Shown piece after piece: positions 33,681-43,900 of a stretch of DNA of 64,000 bases. Position numbers and translations under genes: made by a program. The notes under the pieces are model-generated. The model was not told the origin of the DNA. It did not search any database and saw only the letters and a program-made list of their open reading frames with translations. The DNA is taken from the NCBI RefSeq assembly GCF_002813775.1, contig NZ_CP020370.1, forward strand, positions 2,691,501 to 2,755,500. Reading direction: 5' to 3'. The DNA comes from Candidatus Thiodictyon syntrophicum (lineage in GTDB: Bacteria; Pseudomonadota; Gammaproteobacteria; Chromatiales; Chromatiaceae). Each line of letters starts with the position of its first letter. Position 1 is the first letter of the stretch.

Positions 33681-36600
33681 ATGACCGCCACCGAGAACCG
33701 GGTCTTCCTCTCCCACGCCTCCGCCGACGACGCCCTGGTGCGGACCCTCCAGCAACGCCTCCAGGACCTGGGGTAGGGGGTCTGGATCGATTCGCGCGAA
33801 CTGCGCGGCGGGGACCTGCTGTGGCCGGTGATCAGGCAGGCGATCGAGGATGCGGACGCCTATGCGATCCTCATCAGCCCGGCCGCGTTGCAGTCGGAAT
33901 GGGTGCACCGGGAGCTGCGACATGCCATCGAGGTCCGCAACCGCCGCGCCCGCTCGGGCGGCGCGGGCCGGCTCGGCCGCCTGCTGCTGCGCCTGACCGG
34001 CCGCACGGGCAAGGGCCGGGCGGGCGGGGTGGACTACCCGATCATCCCGCTCTCACTGGACGGCACCCGACTGCTCGCATTGAAGGACCTGCTCGGCGCG
34101 ACGCCGCTCTACTGCGCGCTCAGCGGCGCACCCGGCGGGGTCGAGGCGGCGCTCGACGCTATCCTGGTCGCGCTCGGCCGACGCCTGCCGGCCGACCGGC
34201 CCGCGACGGCGGCGCCGCCGGACGAGCCACTGGAGGAACTGGTCCTGGAACTGACCGACCTGCGCTTCCACGAGGCCGACGGCCTGCGCCCGGCTGGTCT
34301 ATGAGCCGGCCACGGCCGGCCAACGCGCGGTCCAGGGTGCGCAGACCTGGCGCCTGATCGCCCCCCTGGGCCCGATCGAGGCCGAGGAACTGCGCTGGTA
34401 TCTGGAGAAATACGCCATCTGGCCGAGCCCCATCTTCGAGGCACGCGCGCTCCGGGTCCGGCAGGCGCTGGCCGATTGGGGCCGACTCCTTTACCAGGTC
34501 GCCCTGCCGCCCCTGGAGACCGCCAACGTCCTGGCCGCCTGGTCCGGCATCGCCCCCCAGGCCGGGCGGCGCTTCTCGGTCCTGGTCGATACGACCCTGG
34601 AGTCCGGGGCCCCGCAGCCCGAGGTCCAGACCGCGCGCGAGGCCGCCACCGCCCTGCTGGCGCTCCCCTGGGAACTGCTGCACGACGCCGACGCCTACCT
34701 GTTCCAGGGCGCCCGCCCCACCCGCGTGCGCCGCCGGCTGCCCAACACCCGGGTGCTGGAGGTGCCGGCGGTCGCCACCCCGATCCGCATTTTGCTGGTC
34801 AGCGCACGTCCGGAGGACGAGGCCTGCGGGTACATCGACCACCGTGTCAGCGCCTTGCCGCTGGTGGATGCGATGGAGGACCTGGGCGGGTTGGTCGATC
34901 TCCAGATCCTCGAGCCGGCGACCTTGCCGGCCCTGCGCGCGGCTTTGAATCGCGCGCAGGATGCGCGCGCCCCTTTCCATGTGGTCCACTTCGACGGCCA
35001 CGGCACCTACGACCGCCAGGTCGGACTCGGCGGACTCTGCTTCGAGGACCCGCGCGACGGCGCCCAGTTGGAGCGGCGCCGCCACAGCACCGTCTACACC
35101 GACGCGCTTGGGCCGCTGCTGCGCGACCACCGCATCCCGCTCGTCTTCCTGGAGGCCTGCCAGAGCGCCGAGGCCCAGCGTGCCTCCGAATCGGTCGCCT
35201 CCGAACTGCTCAAGGTCGGGGTCGCCTCGGTGGTCGCCATGAGCCACTCGGTCCTGGTCGAGACCGCGCGGCGCTTCGTCCTCGCCTTCTATGCCGCCCT
35301 GGCCGCCGGCCGGCGGGTCGGCGACGCCATGCTCGCCGGCCAGTGCGCGCTCAAGGACGACGACTTCCGCGGCACCCTCCTGGGCGCCGGGGACCTGCGG
35401 CTGGAGGACTGGTTCGTCCCGGTGCTCTTTCAGGAGAAGGCCGACCCGCGGCTGTTCACCGCTGCGGCGGCGCGGGTCCGGGCGGATCTCAAGCTCGCGC
35501 TCCGCGGCCGGCTCGGTGCGGTCCCCGCGCCGCCGGAGACGGGGTTTATCGGGCGCAGTCGGGACCTGCTGGCGCTGGAGCGGTTGTTGAGCCGGGGACG
35601 CTGGGCGGTGATCCGCGGTCAGGGCGGGGAGGGCAAGACCGTGCTCGCCGCCGAACTGGCGCTGTGGCTGGTGCGCACCCGGCGGGTCGAGCGCGCCGCC
35701 TTCGTATCGGTCGAGCGCCACGGGCGGGTGGGCGCCGTGCTCGATGCCATCGGTCGGCAGCTCGTCGGGGCGGACTATTCGGTCGCGGCCTTCAAGGACC
35801 TGGAGCTTGCGATCCTGCCGGTCGAGCGGGCTCTGGTCGAGCGCTCCACCCTGCTCGTGATCGACAACATGGAGAGCGTCCTGCTGCCGCCCTTCATCGC
35901 CCGGGACACCCCGCCCGCCCTGACCGAGGAGGCGCGCCTGGACCTCACCGCCATCCTGGCCCTCTGCGCCCGGCTCGCGGCCCAGGGCGAGACCCGGCTC
36001 GTCTTCACCAGCCGCGAGTCACTGCCCGCGCCCTTCGCCGCCGCGGACCACCGGCGCGAGCTGCACCGGCTCGACCGCGAGGATGCCGTCCGGTTGGTGG
36101 AAAAGGCGCTCGGGCGCGAGACCGGCGGGGCGGGCGCCGCCGCGGAGGCCGCACGCACCGCGATCGAACAGTTGGTCGAGTCCGTCCACGGCCACGCCCG
36201 CACCCTGGCCCTGCTCGCCCCCGCGCTGCGCGACCGGGGTGTCGAGGCGACCCATCGCTCACTGGTCGAGCTGATGGTGGAGATGGAGCGCCGCTTCTCC
36301 GGGGAGCGCGAGCAGTCGGTCTTCGCCGGGGTCGAACTGTCCCTGCGGCGGATGTCGGCGGCCAATCGGGAGCGGGCGCTGGTGTTGGGGGTCTTTCATG
36401 GCGGGGTTCAACTGGTCGTGCTGCGCCTGATGATGGGCTGGGAGGAGGCGGAGTGCGCCGCGCTGGGGGACGAGCTAATCGGGACCGGGCTCGCGACGGC
36501 CGACCCCTACAACCATCTGACGCTCAATCCCGCGCTCTGCCCCTACCTGAGACGGCGGCTGGACCCGGCCAGACTTGAGTCACTGACCGCCGGTTGGGGC

Positions 36601-38133
36601 CGGGCCATGGGCCAGTATGTCGGGTTCCTCGAGCAGCAGCAGCACCAGAACACCGAGGTCGCGGCGACCCTGACCGGGCTGGAGTTGCCGAACCTGTTCG
36701 CCCTGCTGGATCAGGTGCGGGCGGCCGGGGATGCGGCGGCGACCATTGACCTCACGACCTCGCTCTACAGCCTGCTGCGATGGCTCGGCCGGCCGCGCCT
36801 GCTCGGGCTCGTCGGGCAGGTGCGCGATGCCGCCGCCTTGGCCCTGGGCGATGGCTCGACCCATGCCGGCTTCGAGGCGCAGCGCACCCGCATCGAGCAG
36901 CAACTGGCGGCCGGGCGCCTGCGCGAGGCGCTCGCGGGCGCAGAGACCCTGCTCCAGCGCGCCCGGGCGGCGGGTGTCGGCGCCTATCCGGGCGCCGATT
37001 ACGATCTGGCAATGGCCTGTTTCCTCCTCGCCCGGGTATTGGAGACCGCCGGTGGAGCGGAACCCGCCTTGCCGCTCCTGGCCGAGGCGCGGCAGGGCTT
37101 CGAGTCTATCTCGCGGGTCCGGGACGAAAAGGCGGCCGAGGGCATGACGTCCGCCTGCATCACCGAACGCGGCGACTGTCTGCTTAGCCTGGGCCGGCTC
37201 GACGAGGCGGCGACCGCGTATGAGGAGGGCATCTGCCGGGATGAACAACGCGGGGCCGACCGGGATGTCGCCATCGGAAAGCTCCAGCTTGGGACCGTCC
37301 GGCTGCAGCAGGGCCGGTACCCGGAGGCACTGGCGGCCTATGCGGATGCGCGCGAGCGGTTCACGCAGTTGGACGAACCGGGCACCGTTGCCACTGCCTG
37401 GCACCAGACCGGCATGGCGTCTCAGGAGGCGGGGGAGCCGGAGGCGGCGGAGGATGCCTACCGAAATTCGCTCGCCATCGAGGTGCGGCTCGGCGATGTC
37501 GCCGGGCAGGCGGACACGCTGGGGCAGTTGGGGAACCTATACAACGATGTCCTCGACCGCCCCGAGGAGGCGGTCGCCTTCTACCGTCAGGCGGCGGACA
37601 AGTATGTCGAGATCGGCGATCCGGCCAAGGAGGGCGCGGCAAGGAACAATCTCGCCTTGGCCCTGCGCGGGCTGCGCCGTTTCGACGAGGCGCGCCGGGA
37701 GGTCCGCCGGGCGATCGAATGCAAGGCGCCATTCGGACACGCATCCGAGCACTGGACGACCTGGGGCATCCTCGCCGACCTGGAGACGGACGCCGGGGAC
37801 CCCGGCGCCGCCGCCGAGGCCAGGGGCAAGGCCATCGACGCCTACCTCGCCTACCGCCGCGACGGCGGGGAGAACCACGACGGCCCCGGCCGGCTCGCAC
37901 TCGCCGTGACCCAGCCCCTGCTCGCCGGTGACCCGGCCGCCGCGGCCTCCCTGCTCCAGCAGTTCGCCGCCCGTCCGGCCCTGCCCGAAGCGCTCCGACC
38001 CTTCATCCAGTCCCTCCAGGCCATCTGCTCCGGCAGCCGCGACCGCGCCCTCGCCGCGACCCCGGGGCTTGACTACACCATGGCCGCCGAGTGCCTGCTC
38101 CTGATCGAGACCCTGGAAGCGGCCGGCCGCTGA
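33681..38133 (+). pseudogene. TIR-CHAT-STAND-TPR protein gene broken by a stop and a frameshift
   Basis: ATG at 33681 starts a TIR domain (NRVFLSHASADDALVRTLQQ), which is stopped by TAG at 33774-33776 exactly where TIRs have an aromatic residue (DLG-stop-GVWIDSRELRGGD). The same frame continues through the TIR (Glu in SEWVHRELRHAI) to about 34290, where one extra base shifts it. From there to 38133 a long open frame encodes a CHAT protease (His in VHFDGHGTYD, Cys in FLEACQSA), a STAND NTPase (P-loop GQGGEGKT at 35617-35640, Walker B LLVIDNME, sensor FTSRES) and C-terminal TPR repeats. Repairing both lesions gives one ~1480-residue protein. The 3' part is well preserved and could start at GTG 34726. 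Confidence 0.8.
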
Positions 38134-38246
38134 GCGGTCGCGGCTTGCCCCCGAACGTCGCGCAGCGACGCCTGTGGGAGCGGCTTCAGCCGCGACGCGA
38201 CCGCGCAAGGCGCGGTGGCCTCGTTGCGGCAAGCGGACATGAACCT

Positions 38247-38283
38247 GAAATCCACAGATGAACACAGATGAACACAGATGAAT
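38247..38283. repeat. CACAGATGAA tandem repeat, copy 1
   Basis: Three direct repeats of the 11-mer AACACAGATGA after AATCCACAGATG. The inverted counterpart (TGTGTTCATCTG repeats) is at 38537-38575, so the two enclose the second copy of the 97-bp palindrome. The same family is at 40767-40945. Confidence 0.8.
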
Positions 38284-38359
38284 ACAAATTGTCTTCTAAA
38301 TCGCTATGTTCATAATCACCTGAAAGGTGATCTACCGGCCTTGATCATGATCCCGGCCA

Positions 38360-38457
38360 CTGGGAGCGCCGCACCCCAGTGCGGCGCGATCTCTCAAACA
38401 ACTGTGGCGTCGCATGTTGCCGATAGGCCGGGCCGCACTGGGGTGCGGCGCTCCCAG
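38360..38457. repeat. 97-bp palindromic element, copy 2
   Basis: Same arms and same orientation as 33493-33588; the central 45 bases differ by several substitutions. It lies about 230 bases after the TIR-CHAT gene. Confidence 0.85.
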
Positions 38458-38536
38458 TCGGTCGGCCTGAGGGCCGACCTGCAAGCGTCGCCGGCCGGAA
38501 CGATGATCAAGGGCGATCTACCGACCAAGAGTAAGC

Positions 38537-38575
38537 CAATGAATAATCTGTGTTCATCTGTGTTCATCTGTGGAC
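38537..38575. repeat. CACAGATGAA tandem repeat, inverted partner
   Basis: AATAATCTGTGTTCATCTG, GTGTTCATCTGTGGAC: inverted repeats of the unit at 38247-38283. The 280 bases between them would form the loop of a very large hairpin. Confidence 0.75.
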
Positions 38576-38724
38576 AACTACTCTTTTCTGGATGAAGGCT
38601 CGTCCGTCACCCCGGAACATGAAAGTCCCTTGTGGGAGCGGCCTCCGGCCGCGCCGCGGCGCCGCGGTGCGAAGTCCGACGCAGGGCTACAGCGTCGCTG
38701 CGCGATTTTTATCCCAAAATCCGG

Positions 38725-38885
38725 GAATTGCTCTCACAAAGACACAAAGACACAAAGAAGAACGGATCATTGAAGACGTTGCGCCGACTTCCATCCTGAC
38801 GCCCGGGGCCGCCCAGGTGACCGCCTCCAATGACATATCGTTCTGAAAATTCTTGTGATCTTTGTGTCTTTGTGAGAGAACTACT
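38725..38885. repeat. CACAAAGA tandem repeats in inverted orientation
   Basis: CTCACAAAGACACAAAGACA near 38731-38760, and TCTTTGTGTCTTTGTGAGAG near 38858-38880, face each other across about 100 bases. They have the same architecture as the CACAGATGAA and AACAGGATT families but a different unit. A GTCCGC palindrome half follows at 38908-38931. The region 38134-39174 contains no gene. Confidence 0.75.
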
Positions 38886-39097
38886 CTTTCCGGGTTCATG
38901 GTTAAGCGCCGTAGGGTCCGCTGTGCGGACCGACCACCTCGCCGCCCCCGCCATGGTCTGGGTCATGGTCAAGCCCAAACCGCGCAGACCATCGGGTGCC
39001 GGCGCATAACGGCTATACTGTCGCCGACCGGACCCAAGGGCAGGGTCGCGGCCACCGGTGCGGCCTTGCCCACCGCTCCAGCCGACGGCCCTCTTCC

Positions 39098-39153
39098 GGA
39101 GTCCAAGGCTTCAGCCTTGGTCCGGCCCATCCAAGGCTGAAGCCTTGGACTCC
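39098..39153. repeat. CCAAGGCTTCAGCCTTGG double palindrome, copy 1
   Basis: GAGTCCAAGGCTTCAGCCTTGG and its exact inverse, separated by 10 bases; each arm is itself a palindrome. A second copy is at 48308-48363. It ends 22 bases before modD. Confidence 0.85.
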
Positions 39154-39174
39154 GTCCGGGAACTGCCCGGAACC

Positions 39175-40065
39175 ATGATCGCGCACCCGCCCCAGTTCAG
39201 ACCCGAGGATACCACCCTGACCCCATCGACACCGCCGGTCCTCGCGGACCACGAACTGCACCGCCTGCTCGCCGAGGACACGCCCTTCGGGGACCTCACC
39301 ACCGATTCGCTCGGGATCAGCGCCCACCCCGGCACCATCCGCTTCTTCGCCCGCGACCCGATGGTGGTCTGCGGGGTCGAGGAGGCGGTGCGGCTCTTCG
39401 CATTGTGCGGGGCCCAGGTCCGGCTGCTGGTCCCCTCGGGGGCTGTAGTACCGACCGAGACCCTGCTGCTGGAGGCGACCGGCAGCGCCGGCGCACTGCA
39501 TCGCGGCTGGAAGACCGCCCAGACCCTGGTCGAATGGTGCTCCGGGATCGCGACCAGCGCCGCCGCCATCGTCGCCGCCGCCCGGCGCGGTGACCCAGGG
39601 GCTCTGGTGGCCGGTACGCGCAAGAATGTCCCGGGCAATCGCGCCCTGGCGGCCAAGGGCTTCCGCGCCGGGGGCGCGGTGATGCACCGGCTGGGGCTTT
39701 CCGAGACCCTGCTGGTCTTCGCCGAACACCGGTTGTTTCTGGGGGCCGAGCCCCCCGCGCGGACCCTGGCGCGGCTGCGCGGCCAGTGTCCGGAGAAGCG
39801 GGTGGTGGTGGAGGTCCACGGGTTGCAGGAGGCCTTGGTCTGGGCCGGGGCGGACGTGCTGCAACTGGAGAAGTGTACGCCGCAGACGGTCGCGGAGGTC
39901 GTGGCCGCGCTCGCCGCCGCCGGCTCCACGGCCCTGGTCGCCGCGGCCGGCGGTATCAATGCCCGCAATGCCGAGGACTATGCCCGCGCCGGTGCCCGGC
40001 TGCTGGTCACCACGGCCCCTCACCTGGCCGCCCCGCGGGACGTACAGGTACGCTTCGAGCGGTGA
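39175..40065 (+). CDS. modD: ModD, QPRTase-like molybdenum-utilisation protein
   Basis: A 296-residue protein homologous to quinolinate phosphoribosyltransferase (NadC). The ModD hallmarks are FGDLTTDSLGI at the start, the phosphoribosyl-binding positions in GTRKNVPGNRALAAKGFRAG and GGAVMHRLGLSETLLVF, and the C-terminal GGINARNAEDYARAGARLLV. ModD genes cluster with molybdate transport and nitrogenase genes; the exact reaction is not established. ATG at 39175 is used. NifQ follows convergently 42 bases away, consistent with a shared role in Mo metabolism. Confidence 0.88.
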   Translation: MIAHPPQFRPEDTTLTPSTPPVLADHELHRLLAEDTPFGDLTTDSLGISAHPGTIRFFARDPMVVCGVEEAVRLFALCGAQVRLLVPSGAVVPTETLLLEATGSAGALHRGWKTAQTLVEWCSGIATSAAAIVAAARRGDPGALVAGTRKNVPGNRALAAKGFRAGGAVMHRLGLSETLLVFAEHRLFLGAEPPARTLARLRGQCPEKRVVVEVHGLQEALVWAGADVLQLEKCTPQTVAEVVAALAAAGSTALVAAAGGINARNAEDYARAGARLLVTTAPHLAAPRDVQVRFER

Positions 40066-40107
40066 TCCTAAGTCCGGAAATTCCCGGATTCAGCTTCACG
40101 GTGAGGC

Positions 40108-40722
40108 TCAGGGCCGAGGCGCAGCGTCCTCCCCATGCCCGAAGCAGTCCGCAACGTCTACGCAGTCCGCACAATTGGGTGACTTGCAGATGGGCACCGC
40201 GGCGCGCTCGCAGAGTTGGCGATAGAAGAACTTTTTCCATTTCATGTCGCCGACGTTGAGCGCGGCCAGCGCGGGAAAACAGGTCGCCATGAGGTGGGAG
40301 AGCAGGGGCCGGTTCGGCAGCCCCAGGTCCTGCCACAGATGGTTGTCGCGCATCGCCGCGGCGGCGATGGCGTGGCTCAGCCAGGTGAGCGTCTCGCTCG
40401 GCTCGCGGCGAGACTCCAGCAGCAGTTCCAGGAGTTCGTCGAACTCGTCCGGCGGCGCCTGCCCGGGGTCGCCGTTGCGCAGCGCCGCCCCCGGGAAGAA
40501 GGCGGCCAGGAGCCGCTGAAAGTCTGCTTCGGCCAACCCGCGGATCAGCGGTCGCCGACCGGCGTCCAGCGCGCGCCCGATGACCCCCGCGAAGGCCAGC
40601 GTCAGCGCCTCCCGCGGATCGCGGGCCGCGGCCAGGAGGGACCGGCCATCACCGATCGGGGGCGCCGGCACGGGCCCGGCGGCGTCGTGGGCGGGTACCT
40701 TGGGGAGGGGCGGGGTGGTCAT
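40108..40722 (-). CDS. nifQ: NifQ family protein
   Basis: A 204-residue protein with the NifQ end: DMKWKKFFYRQLCERAAVPI, followed by the Cys motif C-x4-C-x2-C-x5-C (CKSPNCADCVDVADC). NifQ carries a Mo-Fe-S cluster and donates molybdenum for FeMo-cofactor assembly. The helical N-terminal body (LTLAFAGVIGRALDAG, FPGAALRNG) is also typical. ATG at 40722 follows GAGGTAAC. No other nif structural gene lies in the window, so the main nif cluster must be elsewhere. Confidence 0.92.
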   Translation of the reverse strand: MTTPPLPKVPAHDAAGPVPAPPIGDGRSLLAAARDPREALTLAFAGVIGRALDAGRRPLIRGLAEADFQRLLAAFFPGAALRNGDPGQAPPDEFDELLELLLESRREPSETLTWLSHAIAAAAMRDNHLWQDLGLPNRPLLSHLMATCFPALAALNVGDMKWKKFFYRQLCERAAVPICKSPNCADCVDVADCFGHGEDAAPRP

Positions 40723-40766
40723 CTGGTCGTTACCTCGCGGGGGCTGGCGGGCGAACCGTAAAGATA

Positions 40767-40945
40767 AAATCCACAGATGAACACAGATGAACACAGATAA
40801 ATACAGATTCTCCGAAAAGCAAAATGAATCTTAAACGATTGAATAATATGTATTTATCTTTATTCATCTGTGTTCATCTGTGTTCATCTGTGGATAACTC
40901 TTCTTTCCAGGTCAATAATCTGTGTTCATCTGTGGATGACTCCTC
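40767..40945. repeat. CACAGATGAA tandem repeats forming a large hairpin
   Basis: Left arm 40767-40810 (ATCCACAGATGAACACAGAT, twice more), a 35-base AT-rich loop, and right arm 40848-40897 (ATCTGTGTTCATCTGTGGAT), followed by an extra half unit at 40918-40936. It separates nifQ from tssM and contains no gene. Confidence 0.85.
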
Positions 40946-40990
40946 GTTCCAGGTCAATGTAGTCGCATGACGGCCGATGCTCACCGCACG

Positions 40991-43900
40991 CTATAGCCGC
41001 TCGGGACAACTGAAGCCGCGCAGTTCTTTGAGATCGAAGGGGTTGCGGACACTGGTCGCGCGCAGGTCGAAGCTCGCGGAGAAGCCGGACAGGGTGAAGA
41101 CGAGGCGGAACAGTTCCGGTTGGGCGGTGGCCTGCAGGCGCGCCCGGTCCAGGAGCCGGAACCAGGCCCAGGGGCCCTCCTCGGTCTGGCCCGGGGTCTT
41201 GCCGTCGATCCCGGTGAAGGTGATACGCGCCCGCCCGAGCCCTTCGGGTGCCGGCCATTTGAGCGTCTGGGGTTTGCGTGGTCCCTGGCGGTAGTCGAGG
41301 ACCTGACCGCCCAGGTCGAGGGTGAATTGGGTCGCCAGGCGGTCCAGGCTGGTGGGGGTCAGCTCGAACTCGACCGCCGGGGTCTTGCCGCCGCCCGCGA
41401 AAAAGGCCTCGCGGATCACCTCGGCGCGCTGAAATTGGGCCAGGACCGCCGTGGGGATGCCCAGGTCGGCGTTGGTCCAGCGCCAGGGGCGGCGGGAACT
41501 GTCGACGAGGGGGGCCAAATGGTCCTTGAAGAAGGCGTCCAGGAGTCCCCCGGGGCCGAACAGTCGGCCGAAGTCGGCCAGGGTGGTGTCGCGCCTGCTG
41601 CCCGGCTCGACCGGGTAGCGGCCCTGGATCGCCTCCCGGCAGAAGGGCAGGGGCGTGGCGGTCCAGAGGTTGTTCAACTGGACGCGCGCGCCCCCGGCCA
41701 CCAGGGTGGCGCTGTCCTGGGCCAGGGTGCCGAGCACGCCCGCTACCACCGGATGCTGGGCGGCGGCGGCCTGTTTGGCGGCCTGGATCTCCTTGCCGGT
41801 GCCCAGGGTCAGGGGGCCGCGTCCGCTGGTCGCGGCGGCGTCCACCGCGCTCAGGTGCAGGCCGAGCTGACCGACGGTTTCGAGCGTCTTGTCGAGCGGG
41901 GCGGCGTTGCCCCCGGCGGTGTCCACCAGACCCTGCAGCCAGGCGAAATGGCGGGTGACCGCGGCCTCCGGCGCCGACGCCGCACCGGCCTGCTCCCCAA
42001 CACGCCGGCGCAGGTCGGCGGCCGCGACCCCGGCCACGCCGCCGACGCTGTTCACCGCCCGGTCGGCCAGGGCCCCGGCCGCGGTCCCGGCCACGCCCGC
42101 CGCGAGGCCGCCCGCGCCGCCCTCGGCCGGACCGGGCGGACGGTCGAGTGCGGTCTCACGCGCGGCGGCGATGAGCAACCGGCGCAGGGGTGAATCGGCC
42201 GGGTTGGCCAGGACCTCGGCGCTCTGCGCGGCGCCCTGCAGGTCCCGCGGCGGGATCAGGGACAGGTCCGTCAGCAGCGCGTCCCAGCGTGTGACATAGT
42301 CGCGCAGATACAGGTCCCGGACCTCCGCGGCCAGGGCCGCGGCCTGCGGGGTGCCGGGGATGATGCGCCCCTGCGGACCCAGGACCCAGCTCTCCAGCGC
42401 GGCGGCGGCGATCAGCGCGGTGACCGCCGCGTCGAACCGCTGGTGATAGCCGTCATAGGTATAGAGGGCGGGAATGCCCTGATTGATGGGCTTGCCGCTG
42501 CGCCTTGCCAGTACCTTCATGGTCAGGGGTCCGCCGGCCCGGGCGAGGGTGAAGTCCGACAACCCGGCAGCGGCCTCGGAGCCCTCCAACTGGCCATAGA
42601 TCCGGGGCGCGAGGCGGGTCCCGGTCAGGACCTCGCGCGCCTGGCGGATCAGGTCCGCGTCCAGGGCCAGCGGCAGCGGGCTGAGGTTGGCGGCCAGCAA
42701 GGCGCTCAGGTGGCGGGCAAGCTCGGCGCGCTGCTCGGTCGTGGTCTCGCGCGGCAGGCGTTGCGCCCAGTCGCGTTCGATCGCTGCCTGCAGCACCGCC
42801 GGGTCAGCATGTTGCGCATCGTCCAGCATCAGGTAGAGACGCAGCGCCTCGTACAGGCGGGCCGGGTCGGCCAGCGCGCGGCGGACCTGCTCCTCCAGTT
42901 GCAGGGTGATGGCCGGCAGCAGGGTCTTGTGCAACAGACGCTGGTAGGCGCGCTGCGCTTGGGGGCCGAGCTTTTCCACCTGGTCGAGCCCCAGTTCCAT
43001 GCTGAGCGGGGTGCCCGCGTCGCGGTCCGCATAGCCCCCGGGGATCTGCCGGGCGGCGTTGAGCACCGGCAGCACCGCGAGCAGGTCGCGCCCGGTCGCC
43101 CCCCCCACGCCCTTGAGTGAGTCGATCTGGGTCTGGATCGTACTGACCTGGCCGGCGACCGCCGTGATGTAGGCGCGGTTGCCGAGATAACTCAGGGTCC
43201 AGGCGGCGGCGGCGCTGACCGTGAGCAGGGCCACACCGGCATAGGCGCCCCATTTCAGCAGGCGGCGGCGACGCTCCAGGCGCGGGTCGAGCCCGGCCAG
43301 CGGGGCCTCCGGGAACACGACCTCGCGCAGCAGGCGGGTGACGAAGAAGCTCTTGGCGGTGCCCTGGAAGGCGTCCAGGCCCTGGCGGCCCAGCCCGAAG
43401 TTGGCGGCGATGGCCGCGAGCACCCGGTCGATCGGGGTGCCGGTCTGGGTGCCGCTGGTGAAATAGACCCCGCGCACCAGGGGGCGCGACTCGAAACGGG
43501 TGGCGTCCAGGCAGTCGTTGAGGAAGTGGTCGACGGTCTCGCCCAGGGCCCCGAACTGGCGCGGGAAGCGCAAGACCAGGCCGCGGCGGCGCCGGTCGCG
43601 CTCCGCCTGCAGCCGCCCCAGCAGGTGTTGGTCGAGCCGCTGCTCCAGGGCGCGCTGTTCGGCGCCATAGGCGGCCAGGCCGGGCGCCGCGTCCGGGGCG
43701 GGGTCGAAGGGGAAGGTCATACCCCAGACCTGCTCCCGGCCCTCCTTGCCAAGATCGGCGAAGAACTCGCTGAAGCCGGCCACCAGGTCCGCCTTCATGA
43801 ACAGCACATAGATCGGCAGGCGCAGGCGCAGGGTGCCGTACAGTTCCTGCACGCGCGCCCGGATCGCCTGGGCGTGGGCCGCGCGTTCGGCCGGCGACCA

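Noticed and set aside
33774-33776. TAG in the TIR domain as a recoded (pyrrolysine-type) codon
   Set aside because: No recoding signal or tRNA is visible and a second lesion (frameshift) lies downstream, so ordinary decay or sequencing error is more likely.
38247-40945. CRISPR array from repeated CACAGATGAA units
   Set aside because: The units are 11-mers in direct contact and in inverted pairs; there are no unique spacers of constant length.
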